Assembly (NCBI GenBank): GCA_029259175.1
Contig: JAPDJH010000004.1
Location: 1-64,000, forward strand
Length of the DNA: 64,000 nt
DNA from: Hadesarchaea archaeon
Lineage (GTDB): Archaea; Hadarchaeota; Hadarchaeia; Hadarchaeales; Hadarchaeaceae
Reading direction: 5' to 3'
Shown: one piece after another, positions 32,268-41,073 of the stretch
How the letters are laid out: each line of letters starts with the position of its first letter
How positions within the stretch are numbered: position 1 is the first letter of the stretch
The notes under the pieces: generated by a model
What the model was told of the DNA's origin: nothing
Database searches by the model: none
Seen by the model: the letters and a program-made list of their open reading frames with translations, nothing else
Program-made: the position numbers and the translations under genes

Positions 32268-32789
32268 ATGGACGTGTTCGAAGCAATTCACGGCAGGCGA
32301 AGTATCCGAGCCTATACGAGCGATCCAGTCCCCGAAGAAGACCTGAAACGAATTCTAGAAGCAGCGATTGCTGCCCCAAGCGCAGGAAACCGGCAACCCT
32401 GGGAATTCGTCGTTGTGCGAGATCAAGAACAAAAACACAAGCTCGCCGATGCCGCCCTGGGCCAGTCCTTCATCGAAGAGGCCCCCGTAGCAATAGTGGT
32501 GTGCGCAAACTTTCCGCGAACAGTCAGGGTTTACGGTGAACGGGCCAGAAGGCTCTACTGCATCCAAGACACTGCAGCAGCAGTTCAAAACATCCACTTG
32601 GCCGCATATGCTCTGGGATACGGAACGTGCTGGGTGGGGGCTTTCGACGACGAGCGTGTGGCGGAAGTCATCGGATGCCCCAAAGACGTCAGACCGGTAG
32701 CCATAATCCCGATCGGAAAACCCGCCGAAAAGCCTTCCGCAACACCGCGCTTGCCTCTGAACAAAGTCGTCCATCGTGAGCGCTTCTAG
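32268..32789 (+). CDS. nitroreductase-family FMN protein
   Basis: A 173-residue flavoprotein of the nitroreductase superfamily. It has the N-terminal GRRSIRAYTSDPVPEEDL (FMN-binding Arg pair), AAIAAPSAGNRQPWEFVVV, the dimer helix AAVQNIHLAAYALGYGTCWVG, and PVAIIPIGKPAEKP. The short single-domain form is typical of anaerobes. Its substrate cannot be read; it could reduce a quinone, thiophene-like cofactor or other electron acceptor. It is divergent from the CARF operon. Confidence 0.93.
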   Translation: MDVFEAIHGRRSIRAYTSDPVPEEDLKRILEAAIAAPSAGNRQPWEFVVVRDQEQKHKLADAALGQSFIEEAPVAIVVCANFPRTVRVYGERARRLYCIQDTAAAVQNIHLAAYALGYGTCWVGAFDDERVAEVIGCPKDVRPVAIIPIGKPAEKPSATPRLPLNKVVHRERF

Positions 32790-33664
32790 CCGGTGCGACG
32801 CGGGCCACCGCGGGCGAGCCGGGCAACAAAGAAGTTATCTTCCACCACGTCTGATAGGGCCCTCTTCACGGCCTGAAGCTTTTCCCTTCTCACCAACGCG
32901 AATACCGCGCGCCCCAGCATGACCTGGCTGGCCCCGATAGAACCAGCGCCCTCCATAACCCGAGCAATCGATCTGAGTTCTGAGTCAAACAATCCCAGCG
33001 ACTCGGCGAAGTTCCTCGAAGCCCGCAGAAAACTTTTCGTGGATGGGGACTTCCAAACCATTTCGAATGCTTGTCTGCCAGCCGAACGACACCGGCTCAC
33101 AAAATCTTCATCCGTGAGCAAACGCCGAGTTTTGAGTCCGCCCAAAACACACACGACGACTCGAATATCTGGTGAAACCTCGAGTCGCATCCAGCGACCA
33201 TAAGGGGGGGCTCCCGGTTCGAGCGTGAGAACCAAAGAGCCCAGCGCCTGAGCCGAGACATCACCCAAACCCGTCCTGCACACGACCTCTGCGCGGTGCG
33301 CGGTTCTTACCAACTGCTCCTCGGGCAGGGGCAAACCCAAGGCGTCGGCAATGGCAAATGCGGCTCCGAGTGCTCCAGCACCGCTTGCTCCCAGACCGGC
33401 ACCTACCGGGACTTCACACCTGTGCAAAACCTGGAGTGTTGCGTCTCGCGCAAGTGTTCGGACGACTTCTAAAGTCGTCGGCGCTTTTGCTGTCTTTCCA
33501 TTAATGGTCACGCGAATCCTCCCACTCGCTTTCGCCCTGACTTCCGTAACCACTCCAACATCTAGGCACGGCCCACAATTTCGAGACCCCGTGCGCATCG
33601 GGTCTTCGTGGAAAAATGGTTCAAAGAATCCGGAGATGTGTGCTGGAACCCACCACTCGACCAT
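32786..33664 (-). CDS. pok: pantoate kinase (GHMP family)
   Basis: Archaeal coenzyme A pathway enzyme phosphorylating pantoate to 4-phosphopantoate; with phosphopantothenate synthetase it replaces bacterial PanK. The 292-residue protein has the GHMP signature PVGAGLGASGAGALGAAF near residue 90, N-terminal VPAHISGFFEPFFHEDPMRTGSR split across the substrate site, and C-terminal SIGASQVMLGRAVFAL. The ATG at 33664 begins MVEWWVPAHISG. It lies near coaBC and coaD, which supports the assignment. No phosphopantothenate synthetase gene is visible here. Confidence 0.93.
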   Translation of the reverse strand: MVEWWVPAHISGFFEPFFHEDPMRTGSRNCGPCLDVGVVTEVRAKASGRIRVTINGKTAKAPTTLEVVRTLARDATLQVLHRCEVPVGAGLGASGAGALGAAFAIADALGLPLPEEQLVRTAHRAEVVCRTGLGDVSAQALGSLVLTLEPGAPPYGRWMRLEVSPDIRVVVCVLGGLKTRRLLTDEDFVSRCRSAGRQAFEMVWKSPSTKSFLRASRNFAESLGLFDSELRSIARVMEGAGSIGASQVMLGRAVFALVRREKLQAVKRALSDVVEDNFFVARLARGGPRRTG

Positions 33665-33755
33665 ACTAACGCCCGTGTTCTCTGGTATCACCGACTAATA
33701 AACCCGCTAGAAAACAGTTGTTCTACCATTCAATCTTCTTCCGGAAGTGCGCGCT

Positions 33756-34979
33756 CTAGCGGCGGTTTTTCAACATCTGTAAAGCCAAGTCCAAGACCTC
33801 GCGGGCTATCCGCTCCTTCGACCCGCTGAGCTTCTGTTGGAGGCCGTGCGTGAGCACCACCACTTCATTCGTGTCCGTTCCGAATCCGGCCCCCGGTCTG
33901 GCCACATCATTTGCCACCACAATGTCAAGCCGGTCGCCAAGGAGCTTCTGCCTCCCAACCTGCTCGAGCTCCTCATCGCTGACTCCGTGCTCCGCCTTGA
34001 ACCCGATCAAGCAAGCATTGGGGAGTCTTTCTTTGACCCTCGCGTCCACAATCCGTGGTGCGGGCTTGAGCTTGAGCACCGTTTCCCGATCGTGGCGAAG
34101 CTTGGTCGGAGCCGGAGACTCAACGACGAAATCCTGCGGCGCTGCTGCGCTGACCACGATGTCCGGCTCGTTTTCCAGCTCCCGGTCAAACGCTTCCTTC
34201 ATCTCTCGAGTGGTCGTAACACGGATCACTTTAACTCCAGGCGGCGGTGTTTCCGTCCCGGGACCGTAGATCAAACACACATCGGCACCGCGCAGGGCTG
34301 CAACTCGTGCAAATGCCATTCCCATCTTACCCGTACTCGGGTTGGTGATGTGTTTGATCGGATCTATGGGCTCAACGGTGGGGCCAGCCGTAACAAGCAC
34401 TTTCAGTCCACGCATATCGCGAGGGCCGAGCAGAGAGACCATCCTATCGACCACCCTTTCCACCGGTGGAAACTTGGCCTTGCCTTCCTCAACCGACGGT
34501 TCGACCACCTCTATCCCCATCGCTCTGAGCTTCTCGAGATTCTCCTTCACCCCCGGGTGCTGGTACATGGAGAGGTGCATCGCCGGAACTACCGCTACCG
34601 GCTTTTTCAGACCCAGGGCGACCGAGACCACAGAAGTGACCGGAGTATCATCAATGGCATGCGCGATCTTGCCCAGCGTGTTGGCCGTTGCTGGGGCCAC
34701 GACGACCGCATCAGCCCACTGGGCCAACTCCACATGCTCGATCCGCCCGGAAAGAGAAGTGATCACCTCGTTGCCGCTCGCCCAGTGAAAGAGTTGTGGC
34801 GTCACCAACTTGGCCCCCTCCTCTGACATCACCACTCTCACTTCTGCTCCGTGTCGCATCAGCTCACGAACCAGGTCAACAGAGCGGATTGCTGCTACGC
34901 TGCCGGTGACTCCGACCACTATTTTTCGGTCGCGCAGTTCGTCACCTTTGGAGCCCACGATATCCTTAGAGGGATGCAT
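33756..34979 (-). CDS. coaBC: bifunctional phosphopantothenoylcysteine decarboxylase/phosphopantothenate-cysteine ligase
   Basis: Two-domain CoA synthesis enzyme of 407 residues. The N-terminal flavin domain (CoaC) has VVGVTGSVAAIRSVDLVREL, the active-site His region, VAPATANTLGKIA and PAMHLSMYQHP. The C-terminal CoaB domain has LVTAGPTVEPIDPIKHITNPST, NPSTGKMGMAFA, SAAAPQDFVVE and LIGFKAEHG, ending with the NDVARPGAGFGTDTNEV signature. ATG at 34979 is chosen over TTG one codon earlier. It is in the CoA gene neighbourhood. Confidence 0.96.
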   Translation of the reverse strand: MHPSKDIVGSKGDELRDRKIVVGVTGSVAAIRSVDLVRELMRHGAEVRVVMSEEGAKLVTPQLFHWASGNEVITSLSGRIEHVELAQWADAVVVAPATANTLGKIAHAIDDTPVTSVVSVALGLKKPVAVVPAMHLSMYQHPGVKENLEKLRAMGIEVVEPSVEEGKAKFPPVERVVDRMVSLLGPRDMRGLKVLVTAGPTVEPIDPIKHITNPSTGKMGMAFARVAALRGADVCLIYGPGTETPPPGVKVIRVTTTREMKEAFDRELENEPDIVVSAAAPQDFVVESPAPTKLRHDRETVLKLKPAPRIVDARVKERLPNACLIGFKAEHGVSDEELEQVGRQKLLGDRLDIVVANDVARPGAGFGTDTNEVVVLTHGLQQKLSGSKERIAREVLDLALQMLKNRR

Positions 34980-35013
34980 CAAAACAACTCGCTCATAACT
35001 CCTCTAAAAACCA

Positions 35014-35487
35014 TCACTTTTTGAGAATCTTGCCGTGCTCGTCCATCTCACCGTAGCGGATGCGTATGGCCGAAATCGGAGTTCCATCTTCGGCGAGCAC
35101 CCACGGCACCTCCACCACATGGAGCGGTTTCAATCCTTTCTCTCGCCTGCGCCTATTGATCTCCTCCGCCCCTTTACGGGTCTCGGGACTCACCACGATT
35201 GCCTCTGCTTCCGGATCCTCTGTTGCTGGACCGAGGGGATCGTTGAGGATCACGAGTTCCGTGCGCTCGAGCGCTCCCAGCTCGTTCACAAAGCTCAAAA
35301 CCGAATGCACGCGAACGGCTAGCGGACGGATTCCGGCCGAGTCTTTCCTGAGCAGCTCCTGCATCTGATCCGAACAAACGCCCACAACCACCCGCTCGCC
35401 GATCTCGAACGCCCGCTTGAGCAAAGCCCTGTGCCCGTCATGGAAGTAGTCAAATGTTCCTCCAACCATCACTTTCCGATACTTCAC
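35014..35487 (-). CDS. coaD: phosphopantetheine adenylyltransferase, archaeal type
   Basis: Nucleotidyltransferase forming dephospho-CoA from 4'-phosphopantetheine and ATP. The 157-residue protein has MVGGTFDYFHDGHRALLKRA, containing the HxGH-type motif, and VVVGVCSDQ, VVSPETRKGAEEINRRR (KMSKS-like position) and ISAIRIRYGEMD. It belongs to the archaeal/eukaryotic PPAT group, not bacterial CoaD. A GTG at 35487 overlaps the proA stop (GTGA) and gives a better N-terminus than the ATG at 35505. Confidence 0.93.
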   Translation of the reverse strand: MKYRKVMVGGTFDYFHDGHRALLKRAFEIGERVVVGVCSDQMQELLRKDSAGIRPLAVRVHSVLSFVNELGALERTELVILNDPLGPATEDPEAEAIVVSPETRKGAEEINRRRREKGLKPLHVVEVPWVLAEDGTPISAIRIRYGEMDEHGKILKK

Positions 35488-36809
35488 CCTAGTGCCTCCC
35501 TCCACTCCCTGCGGAGCGGTCGGTGGGTGAACCGTTTCGCTCGCTCTCCCACGTAGTCAGCCACCACGTGTCCCCTTCCGACCACCACATACTTGGTGGT
35601 GGTGAGCCCTTCTAATCCCACTGGCCCGCGTGCGTGAATCTTGGTGGTGCTTATCCCGACTTCGGCGCCAAGCCCATAACGGTACCCGTCGCTAAAGCGT
35701 GTGGACGCGTTGACCATCACGCTGGAGGAGTCCACCCCCTCCACGAACTCCAGTGCGGCTTTCTTGCTTTCCGTCACTATCGCATCTGTGTGTCCAGAGC
35801 CGTATCGGTTTATGTGATCTACAGCTTCCTGCAACGAGTTCACCACACGAACCGACACCACCAAATCCAAATACTCCGTGCGCCAGTCCTCCTCGGTCGC
35901 TGGTTTTGCCCACGGGAGAATCCGCCTAGCGCGCGGGCACCCCCGGATCTCCACCCCGGCTTGCCGGTAAAGATCGCCCAGTTTAGAAAGAAAGCGATCG
36001 GCGAGCTTCGAGTGCACCAGAATCGTTTCCACCGCGTTGCACACCGCCGGGTACTGCACCTTGGCATCGTAGCATATGCTAACGGCTTTCGAGAGATCTG
36101 CGTGTTCATCCACATACACATGGCATATACCCTCCGCGTGCCCCAGCACCGGAATCCGCGTGTTCGCCTGCACGTACTGGATAAAGGCCTTGCTCCCGCG
36201 CGGAATCAGCAAATCCACGTATTGGTCGAGCTTTAAGAGCTCCCGCACCTCCTCCCGCGCTTCTATGAGCTGGATCCAGCCGCGCGGGATACCAACGGCC
36301 TCCGTTTCTCGCTTGATGAGCTCGAAAAACGCACGATTGGAGTGGACGGCCTCTCGGCCGCCCTTCATTATCACAGCGTTCCCGGATTTGAGACACAGCG
36401 AAGCGATCTGTGGCAGCACATCGGGGCGCGCTTCAAAAACGGTTCCGATCACCCCTATGGGGCACGTGACCTTGTAGACCTCCAGCCCCTTGTCCATTTC
36501 CATTGCGTAAACCGTCTTACCTAGCGGATCTGGCAAGCGCGCTACGCTGCGCACCATTTCAGCCACGGCACGCACTTTGGACGGACTGAGCTTCAGGCGC
36601 TGTAAGGTCGCGGCGGTGAGCTCCCCCCGCTCAACCATGCGCTCGCCTTCGCGCATGTCTTTTGCGTTGGCGCGGAGCAATTGGTCCTCAGACTGCTCGA
36701 CCGCTTTAGCCACGCGCAACAGCGCGCGGTTCCTTACTTTTAGCGGAGTCTTGGCCAGCCGCAAAGCCGCTTCTCGCGCGGCCTTTGCCTTTTCCACCAC
36801 TTCCGCCAT
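35484..36809 (-). CDS. proA: glutamate-5-semialdehyde dehydrogenase
   Basis: Second enzyme of proline synthesis, reducing gamma-glutamyl phosphate with NADPH. The 441-residue protein is of normal length. Recognisable parts are KVTCPIGVIGTVFEARPDVLPQIASLC, the NAVIMKGGREAVHSN nucleotide-binding region, the catalytic Cys in YPAVCNAVETILVH, and SSVMVNASTRFSDGYRYGLGAEVGIST, followed by HARGPVGLEGLTTTKYV. The ATG overlaps the proB stop (TGATG), and the coaD start overlaps its stop. Confidence 0.96.
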   Translation of the reverse strand: MAEVVEKAKAAREAALRLAKTPLKVRNRALLRVAKAVEQSEDQLLRANAKDMREGERMVERGELTAATLQRLKLSPSKVRAVAEMVRSVARLPDPLGKTVYAMEMDKGLEVYKVTCPIGVIGTVFEARPDVLPQIASLCLKSGNAVIMKGGREAVHSNRAFFELIKRETEAVGIPRGWIQLIEAREEVRELLKLDQYVDLLIPRGSKAFIQYVQANTRIPVLGHAEGICHVYVDEHADLSKAVSICYDAKVQYPAVCNAVETILVHSKLADRFLSKLGDLYRQAGVEIRGCPRARRILPWAKPATEEDWRTEYLDLVVSVRVVNSLQEAVDHINRYGSGHTDAIVTESKKAALEFVEGVDSSSVMVNASTRFSDGYRYGLGAEVGISTTKIHARGPVGLEGLTTTKYVVVGRGHVVADYVGERAKRFTHRPLRREWREALG

Positions 36810-37600
36810 CAGTCCACCCTCGGCAGGAAGAGTGTGCCCACTTCTTCCCCTTTCAAAATGGATTTCAGCACGTGGGGGTGCCGGCTGTGAGCGATCACAA
36901 CCGCGATCCCGGCCTCTGACGCCATGCGCGCGGCTTGAATCTTGGTAAACATTCCACCAAACTTTTTCGATGTCCTGAATGCCGTGCGCTCGAGCTGCGG
37001 CGTGACGCGCTCCACTAGAGAGAGACGCTTTCTTTCTCTTCCCCGTTTCACATAGACCCCGTCCACGTCGGAGAGCAACACCAACAAATCCGCTTTCGCT
37101 CCTTTGGCCACATAGGCCGAAAGCAAATCGTTGTCCCCTACCATTATCTCTTCAGTCGCCACCGTGTCGTTCTCGTTGATTATGGGCACCACGCCCCACC
37201 GGAGCAGAGTGGAGAGGGTGTTCTTGAAGTTTCTATATCGCGTAGCGTTTGTGAAGTCCTCCGCTGAAAGAAGCATCTGGGCCACCGGCTGTTTCCACCG
37301 ACTGAAAAAGCGCTCATACGTTTGCATGAGCAGACTCTGGCCCACAGCTGCAACCGCTTGAAGTTCCGAGAGTTTGCGAGGCCTCGAAACAATTCCCAAA
37401 CGCCCCATCCCGGCTCCTATTGCCCCGGACGTGACCACCAAAACCTCCCGCTTCAATCGCCGCACCTCCATGACATCGTTCACCAGCTTGGAGACCTTCT
37501 TGACATCGAGCTTTCCGTTAGTGGTAAGGCTCTTCGTTCCTATCTTCACGACCATACGTTTGACTGACTTCAAGCCGTCGCGATTCTGTAAGCACTTCAT
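36809..37600 (-). CDS. proB: glutamate 5-kinase
   Basis: First enzyme of proline synthesis. The 263-residue amino-acid-kinase-fold protein has VVKIGTKSLTTNG (phosphate-binding Lys), VTSGAIGAGMGRLG, NENDTVATEEIMVGDNDLLSA and the Gly-rich FGGMFTKIQAARMASEAGI. It lacks the C-terminal PUA domain of many bacterial ProB proteins. Start ATG overlaps the pncB stop by 4 nt; another ATG lies 15 codons later. The presence of ProBA is notable because many archaea make proline by ornithine cyclodeaminase. Confidence 0.95.
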   Translation of the reverse strand: MKCLQNRDGLKSVKRMVVKIGTKSLTTNGKLDVKKVSKLVNDVMEVRRLKREVLVVTSGAIGAGMGRLGIVSRPRKLSELQAVAAVGQSLLMQTYERFFSRWKQPVAQMLLSAEDFTNATRYRNFKNTLSTLLRWGVVPIINENDTVATEEIMVGDNDLLSAYVAKGAKADLLVLLSDVDGVYVKRGRERKRLSLVERVTPQLERTAFRTSKKFGGMFTKIQAARMASEAGIAVVIAHSRHPHVLKSILKGEEVGTLFLPRVD

Positions 37601-38787
37601 ATCTCGTCCACCTTCTCTAGCTGTTTCAAAACATTTTTCCTTATTTGGTCTGGCGAGGGCAATCGACCCACTATCTTACCCTTCCGGATAAGAGGTTTGA
37701 GCGCCTGAGTGGTCTTGTGCCCACACCGAGGACACGTGGGTGCTCTGGAACCTGCAGGCGTGAGCACAAAACACAAACAGCGTTCGCACCGCCAAACCCT
37801 TTTTCTACCGCTGAGCTTCCCGCGCTTGGCCTCTGGCCGGCCTTCGATCTCCACCAAATCCATTGCGAAGTCAACTGTAGGTGCGTTTGTTATGGACGTC
37901 CCAACACCAAAACCATCTGCCCCTGCGTTGCAGAGCTCGCGAATGTTTTGGTCGCTTATTCCTCCAGAAACGAAGATCTTGACTCTCGAGAAACCGCGCA
38001 GGTCGAGCTCCCATCGGACCTCGCGAACGATCTCAGCTAAGCTTCCCTTTCTTGATCCCGGTGTATCGAGTCTGACACCCGCAAGGCGGCGCCCAAGAGC
38101 CTCGGCTGCCATAAGGGCTTCGGCCTTCTCATCGAAACGGGTGTCCACCAAAGCTATTCGCGGAACGTCAGGCGGCATGATCTCGTCGAACGCCCGCCAG
38201 GCCTCGATCTGATTCCCGAAGCACAAAATCAGCGAGTGCGGCATAGTTCCCATGGGCTTTCGCTTTATGGTCTCTGCCCCGATAAGGCTCGAAACCCCAT
38301 CAAAACCACCGACATAGGAAGCACGGTCCAGCATCGGGGCCAGCGCCGGGTGAGCTCTCCGGATCCCGAAGGCCAGCAGCGTTTTGTCCCACGCCAGCTT
38401 TCTTATCCGAGCTGCCATCGTAGCCACGCCACTCGCCTGACACAACAGTCCAAGCAGAGGTGTCTCAAACTCGCAGTACTTCGCGTAGGGGCCTTCGATC
38501 ACAAGTACGGGGATCCGACGACCGCTGAAATCAAAGGGTCTGAAAATCGTGCCCTCCGGCATACAGTCCACATCCACTGGCAGACCTTCGAGCAAATGCG
38601 CGACCTCTTCCACTCCGCACAGAACCGCCCACGGCCACCCACGCGGAAGTGCTCCGCTCGTCACCTCTGCAAGTGCCCGGAGATTTTCCATTCCTTTGGC
38701 CTCTAAGACCTGTCTGGTCCGCACAAAGTAGACGTCGGTGGTTTTGCCGCTCTTGATATCAGCCTCGGACGCAACGTGAAACTTCAT
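37597..38787 (-). CDS. pncB: nicotinate phosphoribosyltransferase
   Basis: NAD salvage enzyme that makes nicotinate mononucleotide from nicotinate and PRPP. The 396-residue protein shows SEADIKSGKTTDVYFVRT, YCEFETPLLGLLCQASGVAT, FGIRRAHPALAPMLDRASYVG (key Arg and His), VDTRFDEKAEAL, and IFVSGGISDQNIREL with VGTSITNAP. The C-terminus carries a small zinc-ribbon-like unit (WRCERCLCFVL and PTCPRCGHKT), common in archaeal members. The ATG overlaps the pncA stop, linking both steps from nicotinamide. Confidence 0.94.
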   Translation of the reverse strand: MKFHVASEADIKSGKTTDVYFVRTRQVLEAKGMENLRALAEVTSGALPRGWPWAVLCGVEEVAHLLEGLPVDVDCMPEGTIFRPFDFSGRRIPVLVIEGPYAKYCEFETPLLGLLCQASGVATMAARIRKLAWDKTLLAFGIRRAHPALAPMLDRASYVGGFDGVSSLIGAETIKRKPMGTMPHSLILCFGNQIEAWRAFDEIMPPDVPRIALVDTRFDEKAEALMAAEALGRRLAGVRLDTPGSRKGSLAEIVREVRWELDLRGFSRVKIFVSGGISDQNIRELCNAGADGFGVGTSITNAPTVDFAMDLVEIEGRPEAKRGKLSGRKRVWRCERCLCFVLTPAGSRAPTCPRCGHKTTQALKPLIRKGKIVGRLPSPDQIRKNVLKQLEKVDEI

Positions 38788-39326
38788 TGGGCTTCCCATT
38801 CCTGCATCAACTCCGTGGATTTTACTATTCTGGCTCCGTACAGTTGCTTCATTGTTTCAAGTGCTTGCCGATGGAGTTCGTCCTCTACAGCGGCCGTGCA
38901 GTCCTCTGGAACCGTTATCTCGTACCCTCGGAAGTGGGCGTCGGCGGCGGTGTGTTGAACACAGATGTTGGTAACCACACCCGTGAGAATCACCTCTCTT
39001 ATCCCTCGGTCCTGAAGAAATCCGTGCAATCCCGTTTCAAAGAACGCGCTATACGTGTGCTTCTTAAAAACGGCGTCTTCTGACTGAGGGCTCAGCTCGT
39101 CCACTATCTGCGCACCCTCGCTTCCTTCCATCGCGTGCTCCCCCCACACCCGGAGTTCCGGATCACCTGGTCTGTGGGCATCGCAGACATAGACCACGGG
39201 GTACCCCACGCGCCGGGCAGCTTCGAGCAACGCGCGTATGGTGGGGATTATCTGCCGGGCTCTCGGAGATCCGAACTTGCCCGTCACAAAATCCTTGATC
39301 ATGTCGATTACGAGAACGGCTTTCAT
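38784..39326 (-). CDS. pncA: nicotinamidase (isochorismatase family)
   Basis: Cysteine hydrolase likely deamidating nicotinamide to nicotinate for the adjacent PncB. The 180-residue protein has the catalytic Asp in LVIDMIKDFVTG, Lys in FKKHTYSAFFET, and Cys in GVVTNICVQHTAADAHFRGY, with PEDCTAAVEDELHRQ at the end. The ATG at 39326 is preferred to longer readings. The overlap with pncB makes the nicotinamidase role much more likely than a generic isochorismatase. Confidence 0.9.
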   Translation of the reverse strand: MKAVLVIDMIKDFVTGKFGSPRARQIIPTIRALLEAARRVGYPVVYVCDAHRPGDPELRVWGEHAMEGSEGAQIVDELSPQSEDAVFKKHTYSAFFETGLHGFLQDRGIREVILTGVVTNICVQHTAADAHFRGYEITVPEDCTAAVEDELHRQALETMKQLYGARIVKSTELMQEWEAQ

Positions 39327-39388
39327 CCCGAACCCCATAATCATCAATTCTCACCACTAATAAACTCTCGTTAGTCTGGTGGATGGAA

Positions 39389-39928
39389 CTATTTCGTGCA
39401 CACGCAGAAAACGTCCTCGCTATCAGGAATATTTCCCGAGTCTTTGATTCGCAACTGTGCGCTGGTAGCTAAATTTCGAAGCGTGATGTGCGTATGCTTG
39501 CGTTTGAGAGATGTGAGCACCGCGAGCCCACCCTCTCTCAGCACGCGAGCAATCTCGTTTAGCACGCGCTCTGGAGAAGGCGCGTTCTGAATCACCGTTG
39601 CAGACACAACAACATCGAAACTTCCGTTGGTGAACGGAAGAGATTCGGCGTCGGCCAAAACGAGCCGTACCTCAGGTACGCGTTCGCGTGCAAGTCGGAT
39701 CATGCGCTCAGAAAAATCGATGCCTACCAACCTCGCGCTTAGTGGCCGAAGTAACTCCAGAAGAAGGCCTGATCCACAGCCAACATCCAAGACACTACCC
39801 ATTCGCCGCGGCAGATATCGGAGAATCCATCGGTGTTTGTACTTCTGAATGCTTTCATAGCGTCGATCATAAACCGATGCAGTCTCGTTGTAGAGCATCA
39901 TCAGCTCGCGTTTGCGCTCCACATCCAT
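39389..39928 (-). CDS. class I SAM-dependent methyltransferase
   Basis: A 179-residue Rossmann methyltransferase. Motif I is MGSVLDVGCGSGLLLELL, motif II LVGIDFSERMIRLARER, motif III VLADAESLPFTNGSFDVVVSA, and motif post-III IARVLREGGLAVLTSL. The small size and UbiE/Methyltransf_11 pattern fit a small-molecule methyltransferase; the substrate is not evident. It is divergent from the Xaa-Pro peptidase gene. Confidence 0.88.
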   Translation of the reverse strand: MDVERKRELMMLYNETASVYDRRYESIQKYKHRWILRYLPRRMGSVLDVGCGSGLLLELLRPLSARLVGIDFSERMIRLARERVPEVRLVLADAESLPFTNGSFDVVVSATVIQNAPSPERVLNEIARVLREGGLAVLTSLKRKHTHITLRNLATSAQLRIKDSGNIPDSEDVFCVCTK

Positions 39929-39973
39929 TCTTTTGGCGGGAGAGTTTTTAGACCCGAACTCCTACTAGCATTG

Positions 39974-41053
39974 ATGTGGTTGCGCCGCCGTGTGCTGAAG
40001 CTCAAAAAGAAAATGGAGCTGTTGGGATTGGACGCATTTGTCGTGGCAAAAAGCGGCTTCTACTTTTCGGGAACCACAGCATGCAAAATGGTTGTGATCC
40101 CATCGGACGGTGAGCCAATACTAATATGCAGTCGACTGGAACGGGAGCGCGCGGCGGCTGAGAGCTGGATAAAAGACGTTCGAGCGTTCTCGGCATGGAA
40201 AGCACCCTTGCGGAGCGGCGAGCGGGTGTACTTCATGAGGCCCCACGAACTGCTAGATTCCTGTTTGGAATCTATCGGAGCAAGATTCGTTGGATACGAA
40301 GGCCTTCCTTCTTCTACGGTGCGAGCCCTAAAAAAGACTGGCAAACGGAATTGCGTAGAGTTGTCCAAATGGGTTCAAGAGCTGAGAGCGATCAAAGATC
40401 CTAGTGAAATAAAACTGCTCCGAAAATCCGCGCAGATCGCCAGTAGAGGGATGCGCGCCGCTCTAGAGACCCTGCGCCCTGGCATAAGAGAGATCGATGT
40501 TGCCGCACAAGCAGAATATGAAATGCGAAAACGTGGAAGCACCGGAACTCCCTTTCCCACCATAGTCGCGTCCGGAAAAAACTCTGCACTGCCTCACGCC
40601 AGTGCTACCGAGAAAAAGATCAGAAGAGGAGAGCTCGTCGTAATCGACTTGGGCGCCACGTATAGGGGCTATGCCTCCGATTGTACCCGAACGTGGGGTG
40701 TGGGACTCTCTAAGAAACGGCTGCGGCTGGTAGAAATCGTTAAACGGGCACAGAAATCGGCTGTAGCTAGGCTCCGCGATGGAATGATGGTCAAAGAAAT
40801 CTGTGCCGCCGCGAATCAGGTGCTGAACCGAGCAGGCCTCCTTCGAGATTCGCTCCACGGACTCGGGCATGGTGTCGGAATAGAAATACACGAACTTCCC
40901 TCTCTCTATCCCGGATCTAAAGAAGTGTTGAAAAGCGGAATGGTGCTTACGGTAGAGCCCGGGGTGTATTGCCGGAACATCGGAGGTGCTCGTTGGGAAG
41001 ACATGTTTTTGATTAAAAAGAACGACGCCGAGCAACTCACGATGACTACTTAA
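39974..41053 (+). CDS. pepQ: Xaa-Pro dipeptidase/aminopeptidase P family
   Basis: M24 metallopeptidase cleaving peptides with proline at the second position. The 359-residue protein has an N-terminal creatinase-like domain (residues 1-125) and a pita-bread catalytic domain with ligands in VVIDLGATYRGYASDCTRTWG (two Asp), HGLGHGVGIEIHELPSL (His), TVEPGVYCRNIGGARWEDMFL (two Glu). The ATG at 39974 gives the family N-terminus; longer readings overlap the divergent methyltransferase. Confidence 0.94.
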   Translation: MWLRRRVLKLKKKMELLGLDAFVVAKSGFYFSGTTACKMVVIPSDGEPILICSRLERERAAAESWIKDVRAFSAWKAPLRSGERVYFMRPHELLDSCLESIGARFVGYEGLPSSTVRALKKTGKRNCVELSKWVQELRAIKDPSEIKLLRKSAQIASRGMRAALETLRPGIREIDVAAQAEYEMRKRGSTGTPFPTIVASGKNSALPHASATEKKIRRGELVVIDLGATYRGYASDCTRTWGVGLSKKRLRLVEIVKRAQKSAVARLRDGMMVKEICAAANQVLNRAGLLRDSLHGLGHGVGIEIHELPSLYPGSKEVLKSGMVLTVEPGVYCRNIGGARWEDMFLIKKNDAEQLTMTT

Positions 41054-41073
41054 GTCAGTGTACCATAGGGGCT

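Noticed and set aside
33837-34826. 329-residue plus-strand reading frame
   Set aside because: Antisense shadow of coaBC, whose domains are unambiguous.
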